Assembly (NCBI RefSeq): GCF_003122085.1
Contig: NZ_QEXV01000004.1
Location: 62,001 to 126,000 of the forward strand
Source of the DNA: Marinicauda salina
GTDB lineage: Bacteria; Pseudomonadota; Alphaproteobacteria; Caulobacterales; Maricaulaceae
Direction: 5' to 3'
Length of the DNA stretch: 64,000 bases
Both the position numbers and the translations under genes were made by a program. A model generated the notes under the pieces. That model saw only the letters and a program-made list of their open reading frames with translations. It made no database searches and was not told where the DNA came from. Position 1 is the stretch's first letter; each line of letters opens with the position of its first letter. Of the stretch, positions 52,535-61,316 are shown one piece after another.

Positions 52535-53035
52535 GTGGGCCGCAACGTGCTATACGGGCTGCTGCTGACGCTGGCGCTTGTGCTGACGTGGCTGCTGCTC
52601 TCGGGCTACTGGCAGAAGCCCCTGCTGCTCGGCTTCGGCGCCTTCGCCGTCATCGCCGCGCTCGGGCTGACCATCCGCCTGGGCCTGCTGTCGCGCGATT
52701 CCGTGCCGTTCATGCATCCGGTGCGCTTCGTGCGCTACTGGGCGTGGCTCGGCGGCGAGATCGTCAAGGCGAACGTCTATGTCGTGAAGCAGAGCATGAA
52801 GCCCGATCTCGACATCCAGCCGACGATGACGCGCGTTCGGGTGACGTCGCCGAACGATCTGGCGCGAGCGACCTTCGCCAACTCGATCACGCTGACCCCG
52901 GGCACGGTGACCGTCGAAGTCGAGGAGACGGGCTTTCTCGTCCACGCGCTCACCGGCGAGCTGGCCGACCCGGAAGCCTTCCGCGACATGGAGCGCCACG
53001 TGCTCAAGGCCGCGATCGGAGGCCGGGCGGCATGA
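52535..53035 (+). CDS. mrpE: Mrp antiporter subunit E (MnhE/MrpE)
   Basis: A 166-residue membrane protein with two N-terminal helices and a soluble domain carrying the family pattern VRYWAWLGGEIVKANVYVVKQ and FANSITLTPGTVTVEVEETGFLVHAL. It is needed for Mrp complex assembly. It starts with GTG after a strong GGGGAGGAAGG site. Its stop overlaps the mrpF start by four bases (ATGA), the first of a chain of overlaps in this operon. Confidence 0.92.
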   Translation: MGRNVLYGLLLTLALVLTWLLLSGYWQKPLLLGFGAFAVIAALGLTIRLGLLSRDSVPFMHPVRFVRYWAWLGGEIVKANVYVVKQSMKPDLDIQPTMTRVRVTSPNDLARATFANSITLTPGTVTVEVEETGFLVHALTGELADPEAFRDMERHVLKAAIGGRAA

Positions 53036-53355
53036 TCGATCACGTGTTCGATTTCATCATCGCGATGGCGCTGGCCGGCTCGATGGCGCTGATGCTCGCG
53101 CGTCTCTTCCTCGGGCCCACGCTCTATGACCGCGTGCTGGCGCTGAACTCCTTCGGCACCAAGACGGTGCTTTTCCTGGCCGTGTTCTCGCTGATGGTCG
53201 GGCGCGGCGACGGCGTCGATATCGCCTTGCTCTACGCGCTCATCAACTTCATCGCGACGATCGCGATCCTGAAATTCTTCCGCTACCGCTCGCTGGAGAT
53301 CGCGCTGTCGCAGATGGCGCTGAGGCGCGCGCTCGACCAGGACGACGAGTCATGA
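53032..53355 (+). CDS. mrpF: Mrp antiporter subunit F (MnhF/MrpF)
   Basis: A 107-residue protein with three helices (FIIAMALAGSMALMLARLFLGP, TKTVLFLAVFSLMVG, ALLYALINFIATIAILKFFRYR), matching MrpF, a small structural subunit of the multi-subunit cation/proton antiporter. It overlaps both neighbours by four bases, implying coupled translation and fixed stoichiometry. Confidence 0.92.
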   Translation: MIDHVFDFIIAMALAGSMALMLARLFLGPTLYDRVLALNSFGTKTVLFLAVFSLMVGRGDGVDIALLYALINFIATIAILKFFRYRSLEIALSQMALRRALDQDDES

Positions 53356-53708
53356 CCGGCGCGGAGATGATCGAGATCGCCCAGACGCTGGTTTCGGCGG
53401 CGCTGCTGATCACCGGCACGGTGTTCGTTCTGGCCGGCGCGATCGGCGTCAATCGCCTGCCCGAGTTCTACTCGCGCATGCACGCCGCCGGCGTCACCGA
53501 CACGCTCGGCGCGGAGCTCATCGTGCTCGGCCTGGTGGTGCAGGCGGGCTTCACGCTGCTCTCGGCCAAGCTCCTGCTGCTCGGCCTGTTCGTCTTCCTG
53601 ACCAGCCCGACGGCGACGCATGCGGTGGCCAACGCCGCGTTCAAAGCCGGGCTGAAGCCGATGACGACGCGCTTCCGGCCCGGCGGCGACAAGGAGGGCG
53701 AGGGATGA
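53352..53708 (+). CDS. mrpG: Mrp antiporter subunit G (MnhG/MrpG)
   Basis: A 118-residue protein with three helices; VFVLAGAIGVNRLPEFYSRMHAAGVTDTLGAELIVLG is the family core. A polar segment with TRFRPGGDKEG ends it. It overlaps mrpF and the DUF4040 gene by four bases each. Confidence 0.92.
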   Translation: MTGAEMIEIAQTLVSAALLITGTVFVLAGAIGVNRLPEFYSRMHAAGVTDTLGAELIVLGLVVQAGFTLLSAKLLLLGLFVFLTSPTATHAVANAAFKAGLKPMTTRFRPGGDKEGEG

Positions 53709-54268
53709 GCGAGATCGATCTCACCCAGTTCTTCGACTACGTCTTCATGGCGATGCTGCTCGCCGTCGGCGTTGCGGTGGTGAGGCTGCGCAGCCTGTTC
53801 GCCGTGGCGATGCTGACCGGCGTCTACTCGCTGATCTCGGCGGCCTGGTTCCTGTCGCTCGACGCCGTCGACGTCGCCTTCACAGAGGCCGCCGTCGGGG
53901 CGGGCATCTCCACCGTGCTGCTGCTCGGCGCGATGCTGCTGACCGCGCGGGAATGCGACCCCGTTCCGATCACGCGCCACTGGGCGGCGTTCGCCGTCGT
54001 CGCCGCGACCGGGGCGGCGCTGTTCTACGCGCTCGGCGACATGCCGGTCTATGGCGACCCGAACTCGCCGGCCAACACCTATGTCGGCGCGGAGTACATG
54101 GCGCGCACGCCCGAGGACATCGCCATACCGAACGTGGTCACCGCCGTGCTGGCCAGCTATCGCGGCTTCGACACGATGGGCGAGGTGTTCGTGGTGTTCG
54201 CCGCCGGCGTCGGCGTGGCCCTGCTGCTCGGCTTTGACAGCAAGAAGCGCAAGGGGGACCGGTCGTGA
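53705..54268 (+). CDS. Mrp subunit with MbhD (DUF4040) and MbhE-like domains
   Basis: A 187-residue protein whose first half (FAVAMLTGVYSLISAAWFLSLDAVDVAFTEAAVGAGIST) is an MbhD/DUF4040 domain. The second half (VVTAVLASYRGFDTMGEVFVVFAAGVGVALLL) is MbhE-like. In classical Mrp operons these domains are fused to the C-terminus of MrpA; here they form their own protein, as in archaeal Mbh complexes. The conserved glutamate TEAAVG probably belongs to the lateral ion path. Overlaps of four bases flank it. Confidence 0.85.
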   Translation: MSEIDLTQFFDYVFMAMLLAVGVAVVRLRSLFAVAMLTGVYSLISAAWFLSLDAVDVAFTEAAVGAGISTVLLLGAMLLTARECDPVPITRHWAAFAVVAATGAALFYALGDMPVYGDPNSPANTYVGAEYMARTPEDIAIPNVVTAVLASYRGFDTMGEVFVVFAAGVGVALLLGFDSKKRKGDRS

Positions 54269-54708
54269 ATCCGCATCTCGTCCTGCGCGTCGTCGCGCAG
54301 CTGCTGATCCCGTTCATCGTCGTCTACGGCTTCTACGTCCATTTCCACGGCGAGTACTCGCCGGGCGGCGGATTCCAGGCCGGCGTCATCCTCGCCGCGG
54401 CGGTGATCCTGTACGCGCTCATCTACGGCATGGACGCGGCCAAGCGCGCCATTCCGCCCGCCGTGGCGCGGGTGGGCATGGCGCTGGGCGCGATGATCTA
54501 CGCCGGGGTCGGATTCGCCACGCTGCTGATGGGCGGGGAGTTTCTCGACTACGACGTGCTCCACCCCGACCACGCCCATCACACCGGCCAGCACATGGGC
54601 ATCATCCTGGTCGAGGTCGGCGTGCTGGTGACCGTGACGAGCGTGATGCTGGCGATCTTCTACGCCTTCGCCGGGCGCACGCCCGACATCCCCGAGGAGG
54701 AGTGGTGA
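54265..54708 (+). CDS. mrpB: Mrp antiporter subunit B (MnhB/MrpB)
   Basis: A 147-residue four-helix protein with the MrpB signature FYVHFHGEYSPGGGFQAGVILAAAVILYALIYG. The start is GTG, sharing GTGA with the preceding stop. The histidine-rich loop DYDVLHPDHAHHTGQHMG is a visible peculiarity and might bind metal, which is speculation. The mrpC gene starts two bases after its stop. Confidence 0.92.
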   Translation: MNPHLVLRVVAQLLIPFIVVYGFYVHFHGEYSPGGGFQAGVILAAAVILYALIYGMDAAKRAIPPAVARVGMALGAMIYAGVGFATLLMGGEFLDYDVLHPDHAHHTGQHMGIILVEVGVLVTVTSVMLAIFYAFAGRTPDIPEEEW

Positions 54709-54710
54709 CG

Positions 54711-55115
54711 ATGCTCGAGATCCTCGCGGAACGCTTCAACTACGCCGTCATCATCGTGCTGATGATGGTCGGACTGTACGCCGTCATGGCCTCGGCCAAC
54801 CTGGTCAAGCGCATGGTGGGCCTGAGCGTGTTCCAGACCTCCGTCTTCCTGCTCTACGTCTCGATCGGCAAGGTGTTCGGCGGCGAGCCGCCGATCTTTC
54901 CCGGCGACGCCTATTACGGCGACAAGGTCGATGCCTCGGTGGTCTACGCGAACCCGCTGCCGCACGTGCTGATCCTCACCGCCATCGTGGTGGGCGTGGC
55001 GACGCTCGCCGTCGGGCTCGCCCTGGTCGTCAGGATCCGCGAAGCCTACGGCACGATCGAGGACGCCGCGCTGTCGGAAGCCGACTATTCGCTCGAAGTC
55101 GAGAAGGGCTTCTAG
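54711..55115 (+). CDS. mrpC: Mrp antiporter subunit C (MnhC/MrpC, NuoK-like)
   Basis: A 134-residue three-helix protein homologous to complex I NuoK, with VIIVLMMVGLYAVMASANLVKRMVGLSVFQTSVFLLYV and PLPHVLILTAIVVGVATLAVGLALV. A GTG two codons upstream is an alternative start. It should link the antiporter modules to the MbhD/E-type subunits. Confidence 0.92.
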   Translation: MLEILAERFNYAVIIVLMMVGLYAVMASANLVKRMVGLSVFQTSVFLLYVSIGKVFGGEPPIFPGDAYYGDKVDASVVYANPLPHVLILTAIVVGVATLAVGLALVVRIREAYGTIEDAALSEADYSLEVEKGF

Positions 55116-55118
55116 GCG

Positions 55119-56639
55119 ATGATGTCAGGCACTCTTCCCGAGGCGCTCGCCGCGCACGCGCCGGTCCTTCCCGCGGCCGTGCCGCTGCTCGCCGCCACGA
55201 TCGTCGCGGCGATCCCCAACGGCCGTTTCGCCTGGGGCGTCGCGCTCGCCGCGGTCGCCTTCGCGTTCGCGTGCGCGCTGGAGCTCATCCTCGCCACCCA
55301 GGGCGCGGGTGTGATCAGCTACGAGCTCGGCGGCTGGGCGCCGCCGCTGGGCATCGAGTTCCGCGTCGACTCGCTCAACGCCGCCATCGCGCTGCTGATC
55401 GGGGTGATGGGCGTGCTCGCGCTCGTCTACGCGCTGCCCAGCGTCGCCGACGAGATCAGCGCCGACAAGCGCGGCCTGTTCTACGCCGCCTTCCTGATCT
55501 GCTTTTCGGGGCTGTCGGGCGTGGCGCTCACCGGCGACGCCTTCAACCTGTTCGTCTTCCTCGAGATCTCCTCGATCGCGACCTATTCGCTGGTCGCCAT
55601 GGGCCACCAGAACGACCGGCGCGCGCTGACGGCGTCGTTCAACTATCTCGTCATGGGCACGATCGGGGCGACCTTCTACGTCATCGGGGTGGGCTTCCTG
55701 TACATGGCGACCGGCACGCTCAACATGGCCGACATCGCCGTGCGCGTGGCCGAGCTGAGCGATCATCGCGTCGTCGAGATCGCCTTCGCCTTCATCCTGG
55801 TCGGCATCGGGCTCAAGGCCGCGCTGTTCCCGCTGCATCTCTGGCTGCCGAACGCCTACGCCTTCGCGCCCAACGTGGTGACGATCTTCCTGGCCTCGAC
55901 GGCCACCAAGGTCGCCTTCTACGTCATCATCCGCTTCGCCTTCGACGTCTTCGACCCGACCTCGAGCTTCGTGCTGGCGAGCCTGGCCTGGGTGGTCACG
56001 CCGCTGGCGATCGTGGGCATGATCGCGGCCTCGACGCAGGCGATCTTCCAGGTCGATGCGCGGCGATTGCTCGCCTACTCCTCGGTCGCCCAGGTCGGCT
56101 ACATGATGCTCGGCCTCGGCGTCGGCACGACGGCCGGGGTCTCGGCGGGCGTGCTGCACCTGATGAACCACGCATTGATGAAGGGCGCGCTGTTCATGGC
56201 GCTGGGTGGCTTCGCGCTGACCTACGGCGCGCGCCGGATCAATGATTTCCGCGGGCTCGGCCACACCATGCCGCTGACGGCCTCGGCCTTCACCATCGGC
56301 GGGCTGTCGCTGATCGGCGTGCCGTTCACCGTCGGCTTCATCTCGAAATTCTATCTCGTCCAGGCCGCCCTCGACCGCGGCTGGTGGTGGGCGGTCGCCG
56401 CCGTGCTGGTCTCCTCGGTGCTGGCGGTGTTCTACGTCTACCGCCTGCTCTCGGTGATGTGGGTGCGTCCCGCGCCCGACACGCACGGCGCGACGATCCG
56501 GCGTCTGCCGGTGATCATGGCCGCGCCCTTGTGGATCCTCGCGCTGGCCAATCTCTACTTCGGCGTCAACGCCGACCTGCTGGTCGGCTTCGCCGAGCGC
56601 GCGGCGACCGCGGCGATCACGGGAGGAGCGGGCTCGTGA
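55119..56639 (+). CDS. mrpD: Antiporter-like subunit, MrpD/NuoN type (first module)
   Basis: A 506-residue, about 14-helix proton-translocating module. FNLFVFLEISSIATYSLVAMG carries the essential TM5 glutamate, GIGLKAALFPLHLWLPNAYAFAP the TM7 lysine, and YSSVAQVGYMMLGLGV the broken-helix region. The next gene's GTG overlaps its stop. Together with the two later modules it provides three lateral proton paths, more than the two of the classical seven-gene Mrp. Confidence 0.88.
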   Translation: MMSGTLPEALAAHAPVLPAAVPLLAATIVAAIPNGRFAWGVALAAVAFAFACALELILATQGAGVISYELGGWAPPLGIEFRVDSLNAAIALLIGVMGVLALVYALPSVADEISADKRGLFYAAFLICFSGLSGVALTGDAFNLFVFLEISSIATYSLVAMGHQNDRRALTASFNYLVMGTIGATFYVIGVGFLYMATGTLNMADIAVRVAELSDHRVVEIAFAFILVGIGLKAALFPLHLWLPNAYAFAPNVVTIFLASTATKVAFYVIIRFAFDVFDPTSSFVLASLAWVVTPLAIVGMIAASTQAIFQVDARRLLAYSSVAQVGYMMLGLGVGTTAGVSAGVLHLMNHALMKGALFMALGGFALTYGARRINDFRGLGHTMPLTASAFTIGGLSLIGVPFTVGFISKFYLVQAALDRGWWWAVAAVLVSSVLAVFYVYRLLSVMWVRPAPDTHGATIRRLPVIMAAPLWILALANLYFGVNADLLVGFAERAATAAITGGAGS

Positions 56640-58108
56640 CCTGGACTCCGGAACTCGCCCTCGGCCTGGCTCTCGCCCTGCCGCTGCTCGGCGGCGTGGG
56701 CGTGCTGGCGTTCGGCGGCCAGCCCAACCTGCGCGAGGCCGCCACGCTCGTCTCGGCGATCGCGCTGGCCGTCGTCGTGGCCTATCTCGTCGAGATCGCG
56801 CCGACCCACCCGACGATCACGCTGGCCGAGTTCGCGCCCGGCCTGACGCTGACCTTCACGCTGGAGCCGCTCGGCGCGGTGTTCGCGATGGTGGCGAGCG
56901 GGTTGTGGATCGTGAACTCGCTGTTCTCGATCGGCTACATGCGCGGCAATAACGAGAAGGACCAGACGCGCTTCTACCTGTGCTTCACCATCGCCATCGC
57001 CTCGGCGATGGGCATCGCGCTGGCGGGCAATCTGCTCACCCTGTTCTTCTTCTACGAGGCGCTCACCCTGTCGACCTATCCCCTGGTCGCGCACAAGGGC
57101 GACGAGAAAGCGCGCAAGGGCGCGAGCATCTATCTGGGCATCCTGCTGGCGACCTCGATCGGCCTGCTTCTGCCGGCGGTCTTCGCGGTCTGGCACTTCG
57201 CGGGCACGACCGACTTCACCGCCGGCGGCGTGCTCGGCGACGCGGTCTCGATCACGACCGGCGGCGTGCTGCTCTTCCTGTTCGCCTTCGGCATCGGCAA
57301 GGCCGCGCTCATGCCGATCCATCCCTGGCTGCCCAACGCCATGGTCGCGCCCACCCCGGTCTCGGCGCTGCTGCATGCGGTCGCCGTCGTGAAGGCGGGC
57401 GTGTTCACCATGCTCAAGGTGACGACCTACATCTTCGGCGCGGAGTTCATGCGCGCCCTGCCGGCGGCCGACTGGATCGCCTGGATCGCCGGCGCCTCGA
57501 TCCTGCTGGCCTCGCTGATCGCGATGACCAAGGACAATCTCAAGGCCCGGCTCGCCTATTCGACGGTGAGCCAGCTGTCCTACATCACGTTGGGCGCGAT
57601 GCTCGCCAGCCCCGCGGCGATGCTCGGCGGCGCGCTGCAGATCGTCATGCACGCCTTCGGCAAGATCACGCTCTTCATGGGCGCCGGCGCCATCTACACC
57701 GGCGCCAAGAAATCCGAGATCAGCCAGCTCGACGGGCTCGGCCGCTACATGCCGGTGACCTTCGTCGCCTTCGGCATCGGGGCGCTGTCGATCATCGGCG
57801 TGCCGCCCTTCGGCGGGGTGTGGCCCAAGATCTTCCTGATGGAGGGTGCGGCGGCGTCCGGCCAGCCCTGGCTGATCGCGGTGCTGATCGGCTCGACCCT
57901 GCTCAATATCGGCTATCTCCTGCCGATCGTGCTGCGCGGCCTGCTGCGGCCCGCGCCCGAGCCGTGCCCGGTCAAGCCCGGCGGCCCGCCCGCGCTGGTC
58001 TATATCGCCCCGGCGATCACGGCGGCGGGGACGATCGTCCTGTTCTTCCTCGTCGGGCCGATCATCGACTATCTCAGCCCGGTCTTCACAACGGAGATGC
58101 AGCCATGA
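56636..58108 (+). CDS. Antiporter-like subunit, NuoM/NuoL type (second module)
   Basis: A 490-residue module with the same plan: LTLFFFYEALTLSTYPLVAH (TM5 glutamate), GIGKAALMPIHPWLPNAMVAPTPVSALLHAVAVVKAGVF (TM7 and TM8 lysines) and LAYSTVSQLSYITLGAML. It starts with GTG overlapping the preceding TGA and ends in ATGA shared with the next small gene. It may correspond to the NuoL-like part of MrpA after loss of the fused MbhD/E region. Confidence 0.85.
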   Translation: MTWTPELALGLALALPLLGGVGVLAFGGQPNLREAATLVSAIALAVVVAYLVEIAPTHPTITLAEFAPGLTLTFTLEPLGAVFAMVASGLWIVNSLFSIGYMRGNNEKDQTRFYLCFTIAIASAMGIALAGNLLTLFFFYEALTLSTYPLVAHKGDEKARKGASIYLGILLATSIGLLLPAVFAVWHFAGTTDFTAGGVLGDAVSITTGGVLLFLFAFGIGKAALMPIHPWLPNAMVAPTPVSALLHAVAVVKAGVFTMLKVTTYIFGAEFMRALPAADWIAWIAGASILLASLIAMTKDNLKARLAYSTVSQLSYITLGAMLASPAAMLGGALQIVMHAFGKITLFMGAGAIYTGAKKSEISQLDGLGRYMPVTFVAFGIGALSIIGVPPFGGVWPKIFLMEGAAASGQPWLIAVLIGSTLLNIGYLLPIVLRGLLRPAPEPCPVKPGGPPALVYIAPAITAAGTIVLFFLVGPIIDYLSPVFTTEMQP

Positions 58109-58410
58109 GCGGCGCGCCCGACCCGAAGCGCGACGACGTGCACCCGTTCGCGCGGCCCTTCCTCTGGCTCGACAAGCCCTGGGCCCGGCGCGCGCCGCTA
58201 TACATCTTCGGCGCGCTCGCCGCGATCGGCCTGGTGATGGAGTACCTCGTCCCGCGCCACGCCGTCGGCAAGTGGGAGCAGGTCTTCGGCTTCTACGAGA
58301 TCGAGGGCTTCTTCGGCTTCTGCCTGGCCGTTCTGGCCGGCTGGCCGCTGCGCTGGCTGCTGGCGCGTCCCGCGGACTACTGGGAGCGGGGAGGCGACGA
58401 CGATGCTTGA
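58105..58410 (+). CDS. Small two-helix membrane subunit of unknown family
   Basis: A 101-residue protein with a hydrophilic start (DPKRDDVHPFARPFLWLDKPWARR), two hydrophobic helices (APLYIFGALAAIGLVMEYLVP, FFGFCLAVLAGWPLRWLL) and an acidic tail ending GGDDDA. It overlaps the antiporter genes on both sides (four bases upstream, eight downstream), so it is probably a structural subunit of the same complex. It does not match the canonical Mrp subunits A-G. Confidence 0.72.
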   Translation: MSGAPDPKRDDVHPFARPFLWLDKPWARRAPLYIFGALAAIGLVMEYLVPRHAVGKWEQVFGFYEIEGFFGFCLAVLAGWPLRWLLARPADYWERGGDDDA

Positions 58411-60127
58411 CGCCTTCTCCGCCCTGCCGCTGATCTCGCCGGCCTGGCCGATCCTCATCGCCGGGCTGATCGCGCTGCTCTCGCCTTCGCACCACGTGCG
58501 CAAGGGGCTGATGCTCGCCGGCCCGCTGGCGGCGATGGCGTTCTGGTTCGCGCCGGTCGAGCCGGGCGTCTACGGCGTCATCGAGGTCGCCGGCCAGCGG
58601 CTCGAGACCTTCCGCTACGACGCGCTCTCGCGGGTCTGGGCGCTGATCTTCATCGTGGTCGCGTTCCTCAACGGGATCTACGCGCTCCACGAGCGCAATC
58701 GCGTCTCCGACGCCAGCGCGCTGCTCTACGCCGGCGCCGGCGTGGGCGCGGTGTTCGCCGGGGATTTCCTGACGCTGTTCTTCTTCTGGGAGCTCACCGC
58801 GATCGCGTCGGCCCCGCTCATCTTCGCCTCGGGCACGCCCGCGGCGTATCGCGCGGGCCTGCGCTATCTCGCCATCCAGGTGCTGTCGGGCGTGCTGCTG
58901 CTCGGCGGCGCGGCGATGTTCGCCCAGGCGAGCGGGAGCTGGGGCTTCAACGATATCGGGCTCGATAGCCCGGCCGGCGTCGTCATCTTCTTCGCCTTCG
59001 GCATCAAGGCGGCCTTCCCGCTGCTGCACAACTGGCTGCAGGACGCCTATCCCAAGGCGACGGCGACGGGCGCGGTCGTGCTGTCAGCGTTCACGACGAA
59101 GCTCGCCATCTACGCGCTGGCGCGGGGCTACGCCGGGACCGAGATCCTGGTCTGGATCGGCGCGATCATGACGGCCTTCCCGGTCTTCTACGCCGTCATC
59201 GAGAACGATCTCCGGCGCGTGCTGGCCTACTCGCTCAACAACCAGCTGGGCTTCATGGTGGCGGGCATCGGCGTGGGCACCGAGCTCGCGCTCAACGGCG
59301 CGGCCGCCCACGCCTTCGTGCACATCATCTACAAGGCGCTCTTGTTCATGAGCATGGGCGCGGTGCTGCACCGCGTCGGCACCGTGAAGGCCAACGAGCT
59401 CGGCGGGCTCTACAAGTCGATGCCGATCACCGCGGTGTTCTGCCTGATCGGGGCGGCCTCGATCTCGGCCTTCCCGCTGTTCTCGGGCTTCGTCGCCAAG
59501 GCGCTCACCATCTCGGCGGTGCTGAAGGAAGGCTACGGCATCCCCTTCATCATCCTGGTCTTCGCCTCGGCGGGCGTGCTCGAGCACTCGGGCATCAAGA
59601 TCCCGTACTTCACCTTCTTCGCCCATGACAGCGGCAAGCGGGTGAAGGAGGCGCCGACGAACATGCTCGTCGCCATGGGGATCGCGGCCTTCCTGTGCAT
59701 CTATCTCGGGGTCAATTACGGCGCGCTCTATGCGCTTCTGCCGTTCCCGGTCGACTACGCGCCCTACACCTACGACCACGTCGTCGGGCAGATGCAGCTC
59801 CTGCTGGCGGCGCTGTTCGCCTTCGCGCTGCTGGTGCGGCTGCGGCTCTACCCGGTGGAGAAGGACCTGACGATCCTCGACACCGACTGGGTCTATCGCC
59901 GCTTCGGCGACGGCGTCGTGCGCTGGGGCGCGGCGATGCTCGAGCGCCTGGTCGCGGCGACCCAGCGCCTGATCGGCGGGATCGGCAAGCATTTCGGCGG
60001 ACGCCTGTTCAACCTGTTCAGCCCCGCCGGCGCGCTGTCGAAGGATTTCCCGTCGGGCCTGATGGCGCTGTGGACGGCGATCATGCTCGCCGCGGTGCTG
60101 CTGGTCGCCTACTTCTCCTCGGCCTGA
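58403..60127 (+). CDS. Antiporter-like subunit, NuoL/MrpD type (third module)
   Basis: A 574-residue protein. The antiporter core has LTLFFFWELTAIASAPLIFASG (TM5 glutamate), GIKAAFPLLHNWLQDAYPKATATGAVVLSAFTTKLAIYALARG (TM7/8 lysines) and LAYSLNNQLGFMVAGIGVG. The last 80 residues are an amphipathic extension (WGAAMLERLVAATQRLIGGIGKHFGG) before a final helix, reminiscent of the lateral arm of NuoL. It closes the operon. The IS element begins 57 bases after its stop. Confidence 0.87.
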   Translation: MLDAFSALPLISPAWPILIAGLIALLSPSHHVRKGLMLAGPLAAMAFWFAPVEPGVYGVIEVAGQRLETFRYDALSRVWALIFIVVAFLNGIYALHERNRVSDASALLYAGAGVGAVFAGDFLTLFFFWELTAIASAPLIFASGTPAAYRAGLRYLAIQVLSGVLLLGGAAMFAQASGSWGFNDIGLDSPAGVVIFFAFGIKAAFPLLHNWLQDAYPKATATGAVVLSAFTTKLAIYALARGYAGTEILVWIGAIMTAFPVFYAVIENDLRRVLAYSLNNQLGFMVAGIGVGTELALNGAAAHAFVHIIYKALLFMSMGAVLHRVGTVKANELGGLYKSMPITAVFCLIGAASISAFPLFSGFVAKALTISAVLKEGYGIPFIILVFASAGVLEHSGIKIPYFTFFAHDSGKRVKEAPTNMLVAMGIAAFLCIYLGVNYGALYALLPFPVDYAPYTYDHVVGQMQLLLAALFAFALLVRLRLYPVEKDLTILDTDWVYRRFGDGVVRWGAAMLERLVAATQRLIGGIGKHFGGRLFNLFSPAGALSKDFPSGLMALWTAIMLAAVLLVAYFSSA

Positions 60128-60183
60128 TCCCCGCCTGCATCGCGGTCCGGCCCCGCGCAGCTTGACCATTCGAGCCCACAACA

Positions 60184-60217
60184 GGAATATAATCCCAATT
60201 ATATACTTGACTGAACG
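60184..60217 (+). repeat. Left terminal inverted repeat of the IS1595-type element
   Basis: 34 bases starting GGAATATAATCCCAATTATA and ending CTTGACTGAACG. The complement of 62543-62576 matches except at positions 4 and 9. The GG end fits the IS1595 family. Confidence 0.9.
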
Positions 60218-60256
60218 CTCGGCGTTTGGGAGGATGGGCGCGTAGGGAGATTCGCT

Positions 60257-61243
60257 ATGGCCTTCAACCTCACTGATCCGATCTTTCACGACGAAGACGC
60301 CGCGCGCGCTCACCTTGAAGCGCTGCGCTGGCCGAACGGTCCCGTCTGCCCTTATTGCGGCGAGACGGAAAAGGTGAAAGCCCTCGGCGGCAAGTCCATG
60401 GGGCCGGGCTGGCATCACTGCGGCGCGTGCCGCAAGAAGTTCACCGTGCGCGTCGGCACCGTCTACGAGCGTTCCAAGGTTCCGCTTCACAAGTGGCTGC
60501 TGGCGACGCAGATGATGGCGTCGTCCAAGAAAGGCGTCTCCGCTCACCAGCTTCACCGCACACTCGGCGTCACCTATAAGACCGCCTGGTTCATGGCGCA
60601 TCGCATCCGCGAAGCCATGCGCGAAGACTTGCCCGAAGGCGGCATGGGCGGGTCCGGTCCGGTCGAGGCGGACGAAACCTATTTCGGCTCGGTCGAGAAC
60701 AAGCGCACGACCCGCACGTCAGGCCAGAAGTTCATCCACTCCAAGCAAGGCCGCGGCCCGGCGAACAAGCGCTGCGTCATCGCACTGGTCGAGCGCGGCG
60801 GCACGGCCCGCACTTTCCACGTTCCGCAGGCGACCAAGGAAATCGTCGGCGCGATCCTGTTTCAGAACGTCCGCCGCGAGGCGAAACTCTATACCGACGA
60901 GTCCAAGCTCTATCACCTACCCGGCAAGCAGTACGCCGAGCATTCCATGGTGAAGCACTCAGTCGGCGAGTACGCGCGCGGCCCGGTGCATACGAACACG
61001 GTCGAAGGCTACTTCTCGATCTTCAAGCGAGGCATGAAGGGCATCTATCAGCATTGCGCGGAGAAGCACCTGCACCGCTACCTCGCCGAATACGACTTCC
61101 GCTATAACCACCGCACCGCGCTCGGCGTGAACGATGAAGAACGCCGCGACGCCATCGTGCGCGGAGGTGAGGGCAAGCGCCTCACCTATCGGCGGACTGC
61201 TACTTTCCACCGTCCCGCCGGTGAGGGGCTTGGAATTTGTTAA
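60257..61243 (+). CDS. IS1595-family (ISXO2-like) transposase
   Basis: A 328-residue transposase. An N-terminal zinc ribbon (CPYCGETEKVK, then CGACRKKFTVR) leads into a helix-turn-helix (GVSAHQLHRTLGVTYKTAWFMAHRIREAM). The DDE-type catalytic domain follows with acidic residues in EADETYFG, LYTDESKLY and NTVEGYFSIFKRGMKG; the last is the asparagine/glutamate-bearing motif of ISXO2-like enzymes. TAGGGAGA precedes the ATG. All catalytic motifs look intact, so the element could still be active. Confidence 0.93.
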   Translation: MAFNLTDPIFHDEDAARAHLEALRWPNGPVCPYCGETEKVKALGGKSMGPGWHHCGACRKKFTVRVGTVYERSKVPLHKWLLATQMMASSKKGVSAHQLHRTLGVTYKTAWFMAHRIREAMREDLPEGGMGGSGPVEADETYFGSVENKRTTRTSGQKFIHSKQGRGPANKRCVIALVERGGTARTFHVPQATKEIVGAILFQNVRREAKLYTDESKLYHLPGKQYAEHSMVKHSVGEYARGPVHTNTVEGYFSIFKRGMKGIYQHCAEKHLHRYLAEYDFRYNHRTALGVNDEERRDAIVRGGEGKRLTYRRTATFHRPAGEGLGIC

Positions 61244-61316
61244 GTTCCGTAAGCGCTAGACTCGCCCATGCGTTGCGATAAACTCCCGCTCGCCTAAAGC
61301 GAGATGGGAGGGCCAA

